A stretch of DNA of 64,000 nucleotides from Quillaja saponaria. Its lineage: Eukaryota > Streptophyta > Magnoliopsida > Fabales > Quillajaceae. Shown one piece after another: positions 44,701 through 55,301 of this stretch. Within the stretch, counting starts at the first letter, position 1. Every line of letters starts with the position of its first letter. The position numbers and the translations under genes were made by a program. The stretch lies in the NCBI GenBank assembly GCA_029379385.1, contig CM055617.1:15942679-16006678 (forward strand), given 5' to 3'. The notes below the pieces were generated by a model. It did no database searches. It saw only the letters and a list, made by a program, of their open reading frames with translations, and was not told the DNA's origin.

Positions 44701-45975
44701 TCAACATTGTTTTTGATTACAGGTAAAACCTTTTAACATCCACCATTTTGAATATCACATGCATGCTATTTAACACCACTGACTCCATCCTAAAGATAAG
44801 ATTCTATCCCATTCAAAAAAGAAACACACACATTCCTGTTAAGTAGCCTAATTTGTTTGTCACAACTTGGTAAAAAAATTTCAGCATTTTCTTATGGTCA
44901 ACAACAAACACAATATAGATGCTATCTAAGTATGCACCTGGAGAACATAAAGAAATGTCATTAAATTATCAACCAAGTGAACGAAGAATTAAGCATACTA
45001 CTTTGGGGAATGGTGAATTGCTTTCCTGAATAGCCTGTTAATTTGGAAAATTCAAGGATCATTATCAAATGTATGAACTCATCTATAATTTTCCTCAAAC
45101 GGGAATCTAAGGATTTTTTAAGTAGATGCTTATGTGGTATATCTAAAGGTTTCAAAACTAAAAAAAAAGAAAAAAAAGAAAAAAAAGAAGAAGATAATAA
45201 ACAATAAAAAATGACAATCGAACATTTAGGAGTTTTCTATATATATAGACTATCATTCTATCAAAGAAAAAAACTTAATACTATCAAAAGGAGATGCCTA
45301 AAAATACATAACAATTTTGAAACTAATCAAAATCTTACATGTGGGGTGCACTACTATTAGTTTAGGTAAGAAATTCTAATTTCTAAGTTTTTAATAAGTA
45401 AAAATAAAAGCAGTAAAAAATAAAGTGGCCTAAGAAAGAGCAAGATTTCTAATAAGAAACCAATAAACAAGTAATAAGAAAAAAAAAAAAAACAAATAGA
45501 GGAAATAGAAAATATTTATAACTTAACTAATGGTTTGAACATTCACATTTCCTGGTCTTTGGTTTTCATTTGATTCAATTCTACTATGATGTCCTACATA
45601 AGAACTTTCTGATGTGTTTTTACCTGATCTCAATTCTAATATCCTAAATATGACATAACTACCCTTGGTAGAATTGTGTTTTGATTTTACAGATCAAACA
45701 AATGGGTGTTTTTAAGCCATTTAGCCACACAATGAACATGAAAACTATGGTTGCATATAAGCAACAATTTTCATTATTACTGTCACTCATATTGATGTTC
45801 CTAAAGCAAACTGCATAGTCAATAGAGTTTCTTGTCTTGTTTTTTGTTTTACAATGATATCAAGGTGGTTTTTCTAAGTCATGTCTAGACATAAACATAG
45901 CTAATCAAAACAATTTTCACAAGAACATGCAGGATCAATTGATAAATAACAAAAGGGACAATCGAAGGGACAAAT
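44701..45975. other. Region upstream of TNP2 fragment, unassigned
   Basis: A 64-codon minus-strand frame (44961-45155) has no known match. A/GA-rich runs at 45161-45193 and 45480-45495. No CACTA terminus recognised here. Confidence 0.35.
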
Positions 45976-46210
45976 CAAAAAGCAACTGTTTAATAATTCA
46001 TCCAAAACTTAATAAAAATATAAAAATTAGGGGTCATATAGAGACTCCTTGGAAATCCTAATGGCATAAAAGATAATTACTTAGAGTCGTAATAAAAAGG
46101 AAACTAATAACTCCTAATTATACTAAAATACTACTAATTTTATTCCTAATTGTAATTTTACATAATTTAAATATGATTAAATTATAAATCCTAAATTCTA
46201 TTTCTTCATT
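45976..46210 (-). repeat. Left copy of a ~230-bp direct repeat (candidate LTR)
   Basis: About 80-85% identical by eye to 61638-61875 in the same orientation. Read on the minus strand, both begin near TGA(A/T)GAAGAA and end GAATTA.TAAACA, with TG…CA ends. On the minus strand, just upstream of this copy, 46200-46260 reads TTGAGGTGAAGTTTTTTCCAACCAAGGGAGA, in 20-base terms GAAGTTTTTTCCAACCAAGG, which resembles the pol/3'-LTR junction of chromoviruses. The pair encloses 15.4 kb of nested elements. LTR identity is inference. Confidence 0.55.
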
Positions 46211-46730
46211 TCACCATCATTCTCCCTTGGTTGGAAAAAACTTCACCTCAAGAAACAATAAAGGTCTCAGGAGTAAGCTTTTGCGCCAAGGTCTTCATTA
46301 ATGCTGGTAAAAACCTGTTGAGAAAATTTTTGTCGGGAATTTCGAAGACTTGAAACATCAATGGTATGAAAAATTCATTATACTCAACATTCAAAGGAGG
46401 TGTAGTGACTTCAACTAAAAGCTTTTAAGTAACCTGAAATTTTATTGACTTGGTGCTTCTGTTTTGACTGTATCCACATGCATAATTGGCTCTTAAATAT
46501 TACAATTATCAAGCAAAGGTTCAAAGGTTCAAAATTTTCTTGTGAAGACAATTCATCAAACCTTGAATCATTGCATTTTAAGCGCTGCTTTAGACATTGT
46601 TTCATTTTATGTAATATTTTTTTCCTTTCATGAAGTGTTTGTTTTAGGTCATGCAATGTTTGTTGAACATCATGTAATGTCTTATCCAATGCATTCTCCC
46701 ATGCTTTCCTTTGAGCTTTCAACACAACAT
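46211..46730 (-). pseudogene. Unassigned coiled-coil ORF and retroelement-like tail
   Basis: The minus-strand frame 46411-46725 (104 codons) contains a Leu/His/Lys heptad-like block: LHDVQQTLHDLKQTLHERKK then ILHKMKQCLKQ, a predicted coiled coil with a 7-residue period (LHDVQQT/LHDLKQT/LHERKKI/LHKMKQC). I recognise no family. It lies just upstream, on the minus strand, of a sequence resembling a retrotransposon pol end. It could be an internal piece of the element whose candidate LTRs are 45976-46210 and 61638-61875. Confidence 0.3.
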
Positions 46731-46849
46731 CTCTTAGATACTATTATAACTTTATAACTCAATATCGTAAAGTCCAGTTTTAGACATAATGTGTAAATTT
46801 TAGTTATAAAATATATATTTTTTTAAATAAACAACATTACAATTGAACA

Positions 46850-47104
46850 TGTTATAACCTGATATTAAAACTTGAAATTTGAACAATTGGGTATAACTCT
46901 TGATTGTAAAAATAAATGCAAGTATATAAAATGAATAAACACTATACCTATTTGTACATATAAATTATATACATAATTAAATCAAAACATAGTTGACTTG
47001 GAACTTGACTTTATCTTGTGTAATTTGTTTTATTAGGTAAGTGAAACACATATATGAATAAAGTAAACTACATTAAATAAATGTTTAGATATGTGTATAT
47101 ACAC

Positions 47105-47140
<36 letters not shown>

Positions 47141-47274
47141 AATCAAGAAATAAACTTCCACCACAAGTTTTATAACCATGACTTTGACCATATAGTTTCT
47201 TCTTTTTCTGGTTTTTTTTTTTTTCCCCTTTCTTTTTCCTTCACTTCATCGACCTTGCCTTCTTGACTTTTCAC
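46850..47274 (+). mobile_element. Old LTR 'C', left part
   Basis: It begins TGTTATAACCTGATATTAAAA at 46850, close to the family LTR start (TGTTATAACTTGATAG at 10238). It is cut at 47274 by the Tekay-like element and resumes at 57884. A 31-bp AT microsatellite lies at 47108-47138. Confidence 0.6.
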
Positions 47275-49987
47275 TATTATAAATTGATAGTTTGATGGGT
47301 ATACTAAAATGGTGTATATAAAGTAGTGGGACCATAAATAATAAGATATAGATATACATTTGAATTTACATACATATATATATACATACATACATACAAT
47401 ATGTATGTATGAAATCTATATATGTATGTATATATACATACATACGTATAAATTGAAATTTCATGTTGTTGCTAAGAATTGTTTTAAGTATGAAATCTAA
47501 TTGTATAACATTATTATTGTTATATTGATATATATACATCTAGAGAGCAAAGAAATAGAAAGTAATATATATATATATATATACAAGCTAGAAGGTTTAA
47601 GATGTAGACTTTATATTTTTTAAAGGTAGAAGAATTGTGGCACGTTTCAAGTACAAATGGTCTATTTAACTTTTTTACTTTTAGGTTTTTTTTATTGTTT
47701 CTCACTTTTACTTGGTGTAGCCATCTTATCTCTTGCTCTATTTTTCCTCTTCCACTGCATAGTAGATCCAGAAATTTAGGGTTGTTCTTCATCGCTAGTC
47801 GTAACCTTCTTGACCAAGAGTGGATGGTTATGTTCTTGCACTGTGGTGGCTAGTCGGCTGTGTGCTGGTATAGTTGTGGTGGACTGAGAGAGTATTAGCA
47901 AGGAATCCCAGCTATATTTCCATGGCAGCAACTGAATAGCTACTTGAATAAGCTCATGGTTAAAAGTATAGTTGTGAGGACTGAGAGGTGAGTGTGGGTG
48001 TGTTGTGGCAAAAATTTTCTCTGTTTTAGACAATAAATCCGCCACCCTATGGCCTACTGACTAGAGAAAAAAAAAAAACTTCGTACCATGTTAATAAAAA
48101 AGGTGGAGAGTTTTGATAGTTTTAGTCTTGCTATCTTGACCATGTAGGTAGTTCATTAGAGAAATTGTGAGTTTTAGGTTGGCTGCCCTTGTTTTGAACA
48201 GCAATTTAAGGCGTCCAAGTTTTCTTTTTTCTTGACTGTAGGGGTGACAGTAGAACAGGAGTTCCAAGAAGTTTAGGCGTGGCTGTAAAGGGTGTGTGAA
48301 ATGAGCTAATTATGGTTGGTAAATGGTAAAACGAGTGTGTGAAATGAGGGAGGGGGGGTTTAGAGACTAAGACAAGTAAAAAGATATGATAAAAATATAT
48401 TTCATGTTTAAAAAAAAAAATTGAAAATGAAAGTTGGAGTACTAGTTAATTAAAGTGGTTACAATTCTCTTAAAGTTATTAGGAATATAAAATAAGTGAT
48501 TTGGATTGTAGTTAGGCTAACATAGAAAAGTTTAAGGCAAGCATCAAAAGTTGGAATTTAAATCATGTTAATATTTAAAAGTTTGATTTAAGATTGATAG
48601 TTAGGTAAATTAAAATTTACAATTGGTATAGGAATAATTTTAACAGTTAAAGGAATTTGTTAGTATACGTATGCTTAGATACATATATGAATAAGGAAAA
48701 TAAGTACATCTATATATATATATATTAGGTTGCTATACAAAATTGAAAGGAATTGAGTTTTCAACGACCATGTTAAGTTGTTTATATAAATTCAGGAATC
48801 GTTTGATAGAAATAGTGTTAATAACTTACGAATTGGTGATTTTTAGCTTCGGATTGTATTGAGGACATTCCGACACCTTCGCAGAAGAGATGAAAGGACG
48901 AACCATGTCCTTAAACTAGTAAGTGAATTGTGTGCTTTATGATTATCAAATTTTTGTGTGTAACTATAGGTATATTTGAATGGTTGTGTTATAAGGCAAA
49001 AATAAACAAGTAAGTTATTTCAGTGATTTAATTGAATGATATGTGTTTGATATTGAATGTGATTGATAAGGGCCATCAATGTGAAATTTTCTGAGAAATG
49101 GTTTTCATTCTCGAAATTAAAGTCTAGGTGCACCTAGGATATTTGAATTTGAAAGTTGATATGAGTTATTCTGATTCAGACAGTTATTTTGAAAACAATT
49201 GGAGTGCTTAGTCTCGATGGGATGGATTTGTATATGGATAATCACTTGTTGTGTGGGCGCGTAAATGCCCGGTAGGGGGAGATATTGTTGTGAGGGGTTG
49301 CGTTACTCGTTGGCCCTTTGTTTGTTAAATTGTTTTTTATTTGTTTAGTTGTTTCAATGGTTTGATTGATACATTGCAAATTGTGCTCTAAGTGAATTGT
49401 GATCATATGAGAATTGTAATTACGTATATGTATAAGAAATTTAAATATGAATTTAAAATTATGATATATTTGTGGTGTGATGCTGGGTACCCTTAGGGTA
49501 CACGATTTGCTCACTGAGTCTTTATAACTCATTCTTTCCTTTGTGGTTGTTTTCTTTAGTTTCCAGGAAATCAATGTTGATAGTGAACAAAATTGTTACC
49601 TGCAGACTTTGCTATGAGAAGGTATAACTCAGAGATCGTACACTTAGAACATATAGGATGATACTTGCAGTCACTTTCGGTGTTATGCTTTAATGTTGGA
49701 CTTATATTGAATTCACCATGGTGATTACATGTTTTGTGAGGAGTGGAGCTCCTCTGTATATGTTGATATTATCATTTACTGTGGATATTGTAAACATGTT
49801 ATTTGTATATATTATGGCTATGTTCCACCGTACAAGGAACCCTTGACCATATTTTCAGTAATATTGTAATAGTCTTAACTATAATGTGTTTATAAGTCTG
49901 TGAGATACATTACTTGAGTATTCAGGGTTATGGGGGTAAGGATATCCATTCTTCTGGTCAATCATACCTTCATTTGAGGGTGTGACA
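47275..49987 (+). mobile_element. 5' LTR of Tekay/Del-like chromovirus
   Basis: 2,713 bp, starting TATTATAAATTG (the TG start mutated to TA) and ending GGGTGTGACA. It is preceded by target duplication TTCAC (47270-47274). It matches the 3' LTR 55175-57883 throughout, with about seven differences in the first 90 bases by eye. Internal landmarks: TACCCTTAGGGTACACGATT (about 49488-49507) and GGAGTGGAGCTCCTCTGTAT. It contains a palindromic ATAC/GTAT microsatellite at 47368-47448. Confidence 0.9.
47368..47448. repeat. Palindromic ATAC/GTAT microsatellite in 5' LTR
   Basis: Runs of TACA and TGTA units arranged as inverted repeats (for example CATACATACATACAATATG then TATGTATG, 47383-47411). Not present in the same form in the 3' LTR, which has a plain TA run instead. 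Confidence 0.8.
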
Positions 49988-50148
49988 TTCACTATCCTTC
50001 TAGACTTCTTTCCCCTATTTTTGTTTCTCTAGCTTGACCATGAGAATTCCCTCTATAATTCAATTCTATCTCCTTCCTTTGTTGCTCAGTTTGTCTTCAT
50101 CAATTTGTAAATTTCAACTTCACAAATCTTGCTTATAGTGAATGTGCT
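49988..50148. repeat. Extra copy of the element's 3' flanking DNA
   Basis: 161 bp, starting TTCACTATCCTTCTAGACTT, about 93-95% identical to 57884-58042, which is host DNA (old LTR 'C') right of the 3' LTR. It sits where the primer binding site and leader should be, directly after the 5' LTR. See findings for the mechanism. Confidence 0.85.
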
Positions 50149-51530
50149 ATGACTACAGGTATGGAATGTTATTGCTTAGTTCGCGTACGTTACCCGGGGC
50201 GTATGTGGACTTAGTGATGCGTTCTAATTCATCCTGAAACTTCAAGTTACAATTATTTAAAGGCAGTGTCTTTTGTTTTATCCTATAAATGTATATTAAA
50301 GTTTTGTATATTTGTTCTAGATATAATGCAAATAAGTGATCATGTTACTGGTCGAGGGGAGTAGAAGGAGGCTGGCTCCGATCAGGGATCTACAGGTCCC
50401 CAGACACTGGTGGTTAGAGGCAGGGGTCGACGGGGATATGGTAGGGGTAGAGGCCGAGGCAAAGCCGTTGAACCAGTTCAGGCAGCAGCCCCTAGACCCA
50501 ATATGGAGCTGCTAGTCTAGGGATTAGACTGCATTCAAAGGACTGTAAGTGACTCATTTGGGATCTTGGATCAACAACAGTAGGCTCAGCAACAACTCCC
50601 TTCTGTTTCAACCTTAGTAGGAGGCAAACCCCTAAGCTCTAGTTCATTAAGATTGGGGGGTATTCGTGAAGCTACATGACTTCAGAAAGATGTAGCTACT
50701 GAGATTTCCAGGGGTTGACCCAGATTAGGACCCTTATCCTTTCCTAGAGGAGTTAGACAGATTGTGTATAGCTTTGGAATGTGATCCCGTCCGTGCAGTT
50801 GAGCTAGTTAGCTATTAGCTACATAATGTGGCTTATGATTGGTATAAGATATTGGTACAGTGACGGACTGAGCCTACTCCATTGGCATTGCCAGAGTTCA
50901 GTAGAGCTTTTCTGGATCACTTTTTACCTGAGAGAGTGCGAGACAAGCGTGCTTGTGATTTTGAACGATTGGTACTGACTAAAGGTATGTAAGTGGCGGA
51001 ATATGAGACTTGATTTACTTGATTGTCTCGTTTTGTCCTACATCTAGTAGCTACGAAATAGATGAAGGTAAAAAGATTTATGCATGGTTTGAAGGATTAT
51101 TTATTCAGATTAATGTTCGTGTCGGACACTACGACTTATACACTAAGCTATTGATACTGCTTGTGGCCTGGAAACTAGGGTAGTGGAGAGACAGGCATAA
51201 TATGAGAGTCATAAGAAGATAAGGCAGGAGGGTACGTCGACCTTTAGAGCTGGCAGTTCACGTAGGCCTAGGAGTGAATCTACCTTTGGGTAGGGTTTAT
51301 TCAGAAGAAATTTTCAGTCAGGTAGAAGTTAGACAAGGTGAGGTTCAGGAGCTCGGTTTCAAGGAGGATCGTCTAGCGGACCCCGATCATATGTGTTTCC
51401 TACATGCTTTACTTCTGGCAATAGGCATATTGGGCAATGTAGATTGGGGACAGGTGCATGTTTTAAATGCGGAGCAATGGATCATTGTATTAGAGACTAG
51501 CCACTATTGAAAGGTCAGTCCACTTCAATC
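50149..51530 (+). pseudogene. Tekay-like gag (relic)
   Basis: From ATG 50326 the frame reads MQISDHVTGRGE-stop, then an Arg/Gly-rich N-terminus VVRGRGRRGYGRGRGRGKAV typical of Del/Tekay gag. Capsid-like remnants follow with many stops (50560-51240). The zinc knuckle CFKCGAMDHCIRD (about 51451-51490) has CX2CX4H, but the final Cys codon is TAG. A 78-codon frame (51274-51510) is a shifted reading of the same region. It is not functional. Confidence 0.75.
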
Positions 51531-52190
51531 AGAATTTCTTCTTCAGTTTAGGGTAGACCTCCACTTCCTGCAACACCTACGAGGCCTCCAAGGGTGCGTG
51601 GTGGTTTCTTTAGGGGTTCTTCATTAGCAAGGTAGAGGTCAGGCCCGAGTTATTCATTCTTTAGTCGTCATCTACTGACTCAGGATGCAAAAGCTTCTAA
51701 TGCGGTGGTATCAGGTAATTTATTTATTTGTTCCATTAGTGCTAAAGTATTATTTGATCCAAGAGCTACTCATTCTTTCATCTCGCCATATTTTGCTTCC
51801 CGTGTAAGAAGAATTGTGAAGCCTCTTGAGATCTCCTTAGTAGTCTTAACTCCATTAGGGGAAATTATTGTAGCAGACCGTCATATATCTTCATGTGAAG
51901 TTCTTGTGGGGAATGACAATTATTTAGTAGACTTAATCATACTGAATATGCTGGAATATAATGTGATTCTAGGCATGGATTGGTTATCTGATCATCATGC
52001 TCTAGTAGACTGTTTGTGATAAGAATGTTAAGTTCAATATTCCTGACAAGCAGATAGTTATTGTTCAAAGGGATCGGAGTGAGGTTCCATGCAATTTAAT
52101 TTCACCCATTCAGGCAAGACAACTTATCAGGAAGAAGCATCAAGCCTATCTAGCTTTTGTCAGGGATACTCAGTTAGAGTGTCCTCCTTT
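51531..52190 (+). pseudogene. Tekay-like aspartic protease (relic)
   Basis: The open frame 51705-52019 encodes LFDPRATHSFISPYFASRV, where the active DSGATHSF reads DPRATHSF (51756 onward), then PLGEIIVADRHISSCEVLVG and VILGMDWLSDHHALVDC, the standard C-terminal protease/linker motif (ILGMDWLxxHxAxIDC). The catalytic Asp is present, but Ser-Gly is replaced. The frame ends in a stop at 52018, just before RT. It would process gag-pol. Confidence 0.85.
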
Positions 52191-53165
52191 AGATCATATC
52201 CCAGTGGTGAGGGAGTTTTCTGACATTTTTCCTTAAGAGCTTCCAGGGCTTCCTCCTGATTGGGAGATTTAGTTCAGCATTGAGTTATTACCTGGTACTT
52301 CAACCAATTTCTATTCCCCTTATAGAATGACTCCTAGTGAGTTAAGGGAGCTTAAATTTGTTACTATAAGATTTTCTGGATAAGGGATTCATTCATCCCA
52401 GCTCATCTCCTTGGGGTGCTCCTATTTTATTTGTCAAAAAGAATAATGGCTCGTTTAGACTGTGTATCGATTATTGGCAGTTGAATAAAGTCACAGTTAA
52501 AAACAAGTATCCTCTCTCCAAGATTGATGACTTATTTGATCAATTGCAGGGAGCTCAGTGCTTTTCAAAAATTGATCTTCGTTCAGGGTATCACCAGTTC
52601 CAAATTAAGAATGAAGATATTTTGAAGGCTACTTTTTGCACTCAGTATGGACACTATGAATTCTTGGTTATGTCTTTTGGGCTTACTAACGCTCCTGCAG
52701 CGTTCATGGATCTGATAAATTAGGTGTTTAAGCCTTTCTTGGACCATTTTGTTTTGTTTTTTTCGATGACATTCTAGTATACTCTCGAAGTGAGGAGGAA
52801 TATGAGTAACATCTTCATATTGTGTTGTAAGCACTTAGGGAAAATAAGCTTTATGCTAAATTCTCTAAGTGTGAATTTTGCTTAAATCAGGTGACTTTTC
52901 TTGGACATGTAATTTCTAAGGAAGGAATTCGTGTAGACTCTAGCAAGATAGAAGCAATTTAGAATTGGCTTTGACCAATAAATGTCTCTTGAAATTTGTA
53001 GTTTTCTGGGCTTAGCTGGTTATTATAGGAGGTTTTTAGAGAATTTCTCTCATATTGCTTCACCTTTAACTCTTTTAACTCATAAATGAATTAAATTCAC
53101 ATGGTCTGAGACTTGTGTATTTCAAAAATTAAAAACTTGCTTGACTTCAGCTCTTGTTCTTGCAG
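52191..53165 (+). pseudogene. Tekay-like reverse transcriptase (relic)
   Basis: Motifs in order: VVREFSDIFP…ELPGLPPDWEI (52205-52265), the 52481-52723 frame with [33 protein letters not shown] and [19 protein letters not shown], then the catalytic box, which reads FFDDILVYS (FDD at 52762-52770) in a shifted frame; the usual residues are FIDD. Next, [20 protein letters not shown] (52900-52960). There are frame changes near 52370 and 52740 and stops at 52215, 52722 and 52962. Confidence 0.88.
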
Positions 53166-53560
53166 TTCCCTTTACTACGGGTAAGTATACTATGTTTTGT
53201 GATTCTTCTCGTATTGGACTTGGTTGTGTTTTGATGTAGGATGAAAGAGTTGTAGCATATGCTTCCAGACAGTTGAAAAAGCATGAGGTGAACTACCCTA
53301 CTCATGATCTTGAGATGGTAGCTAGTAATTTTTACGTTGAAAATATGGAGGCATTGTTTGTATGGTCGAGACTTTTGGGATTTTCATGGATCACAAAAGT
53401 CTTAAATATATTTTCAATCACAAGGAGCTGAATTTGAGACAACGCAGATGGATTAAGCTACTGGAGGATTATGATTGTTCAATCTCTTATTATCTAGGCA
53501 AAGCAAATGTAGTCGCTGATGTTCCAAGTAGAAAATCTATGGGTAGTCTATCCCATTTGT
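53166..53560 (+). pseudogene. Tekay-like RNase H (relic)
   Basis: CDSSRIGLGCVLM, with its first Asp intact (about 53200), a stop, then [20 protein letters not shown] with the Glu/Asp box altered (YPTHDLE; the family has YPTHDLELAAV). In a shifted frame from 53362 it continues [20 protein letters not shown] and RRWIKLLEDYDCSISYYLGK, then ANVVADVPSRK, where the family has ADALSRK. The last frame continues uninterrupted into integrase. Confidence 0.88.
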
Positions 53561-54890
53561 TAGCTATTCATAGCCAGGTAGTCAAAGATTTACAAAAATG
53601 CATGGCTAATAGAGTTAAATTTGAAGTGTCTCCTCAGGGGATATTGCTAGCTCATGTTCAAGTGAAGTCCACTTTCGTAGAAGCCATAAAAGCTTCACAA
53701 GCGGCTAATGCAGAGATGATTGCTAAGAAAACTAAACGTGATCAAGAGATTATTGATGATTTCAGGGTAGATGATGAAGGAGTACTAAGGTATGGTGATC
53801 GAATTGTGCTGTCGCCTGATTTGGAATTGAGAAAGAAGATTCTTGAAGCAGCTCATTATTCATCATATGTTATGCATCCTGATTCTTCTAAAATGTATCA
53901 GGAATTAAGAAAATTTTATTGGTGAAAGGGTATGAAAAAATGTGTTGCTGATTTTGTTTCTAGGTGCCTTGTGTGTCAACAAGTAAAAGCTGAACATCAG
54001 AGACCGGCAGGGATGTTAAAAAAACTGGATATTCCGAAGTGGAAGTGGGAGAAGGTTACTATGGATTTCATTGCAGGACTTCCTAAAACTTTTAGGGGTT
54101 TTAATTCTATTTGGGTGATTATAGATCATTTGACAAAGTTTGCTCATTTTCTTCTAGTAAAGACTACTTACTCAGTACATCAGTATGCGAAGCTATATCT
54201 GGACAAGATTGTTTTTTTACATGGGGTACTAGTCTCTATTATTTCTGACTAGGGTGCTCCATTAAATGTTGCAGTTTTGGAAATCTTTTCAGGAAGCTCT
54301 TGGTATTCAATTGTTATTTAGTACAGCTTTTGACCCTCAGAGGGATGGGCAATCCGAGAGAACGATACAAACTTTGGAGGATATGTTGTGAGCTTGTATA
54401 ATGGATTTTGAAGTTAGTTGGGATTACCATCTTCCACTAATGGAGTTTGCTTATAATAGCAGTTATCATAGTAGCATTTAAAGGGCATCTTTTAAAGTAT
54501 TGTATGGTAGAAAGTATCGGTCTCTGGTTGTTTGGTTTGAAACCTGGCGAGCATCAGTTGTTGGGATCAGAATTAATTCATACTGTGGATAAGGTTCAAG
54601 TGATTCATGATAGATTACAGACAGCTTAGAGCTGACAGAAATCAAATGTTTATAACTGTAAGAGGCAGTTAGAATTTGAAATAGCTGATCACGTGTTCCT
54701 GAAGGTTTCTCCTTTTAGGGGCACTATGAGATTTGGTAAGAAAGGTAAACTAAGTCCAAGATTCATTGGGCCTTTTCAAATCCTGGATAGGATTGGAGCG
54801 GTGACATACAAACTAGCATTACCCCTGGATTTAGATAGGGTGCATCCGATAATCATATGTCGATGCTTCGAAAATATTTGCTAGATGAAT
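53561..54890 (+). pseudogene. Tekay-like integrase (relic)
   Basis: The frame from 53362 runs to 53925, ending in the zinc finger half HYSSYVMHPDSSKMYQELRK. The 53932-54252 frame supplies CLVCQQVKAEHQRP (CxxC) and the core: KVTMDFIAGLP (first Asp, 54063), WVIIDHLTKFAHF, SIISD followed directly by a stop (second Asp present, 54247), then in other frames DGQSERTIQT (catalytic Glu at 54356). The C-terminal GPF block (FRGTMRFGKKGKLSPRFIGP, FQILDRIGAVTYKLALP; 54693-54884) is open. Integrase inserts element DNA into the host; at least five breaks disable it. Confidence 0.9.
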
Positions 54891-55160
54891 CATATATATT
54901 ACAAATTAAAGAAGTGCAAGTTGACAAGGATTTGACATACGAGGAGCAACTAGTAAAAATTGTTGATAGACAAGTCCAGTAAACTTCGATCGTAGGCTAT
55001 TGGGTGTTCGATAAAGGTGGTTTGGTAACATCATGGAAAACAAGAAGCCACTTGGGTGTTCGATAACGAAATAAAACAACGTTATCTGTATTTATTTGAA
55101 AAATCCAGGTAAGCAATATATCTTTAGAACTATTCATGTGAAATTTGGGATGAATTTCTT
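54891..55160 (+). pseudogene. Truncated chromodomain-like C-terminus of integrase
   Basis: In a frame shifted relative to 54693-54884, EVQVDKDLTYEEQLVKIVDR QVQ is read (in two parts: EVQVDKDLTYEE, LVKIVDRQV), matching the chromodomain leader of Del/Tekay integrases (DLTYEExPVxILDRxxKxLR). The chromodomain body (…VLWxNHxxEEATWE) is not readable. Chromodomains direct insertion to modified chromatin. Confidence 0.6.
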
Positions 55161-55174
55161 TTAAGGGGAGAGAA
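55161..55174 (+). promoter_or_regulatory. Polypurine tract
   Basis: TTAAGGGGAGAGAA lies immediately before the 3' LTR start TGTTATAAATC; it is the usual plus-strand primer site, in the expected place. Confidence 0.85.
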
Positions 55175-55261
55175 TGTTATAAATCGATAGTTTGATGGGT
55201 ATACTAACATGGTGTACATAAAGTAGTGGGACAATTTAAATAATAAGATATAGATATATAT

Positions 55262-55301
<40 letters not shown>

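Noticed and set aside
47170..47391. Lys/Glu-rich minus-strand frame
   Set aside because: Produced by a T-rich tract and the microsatellite across the LTR boundary.
52583..52834. 83-codon minus-strand frame
   Set aside because: Shadow of the Tekay RT core on the plus strand.
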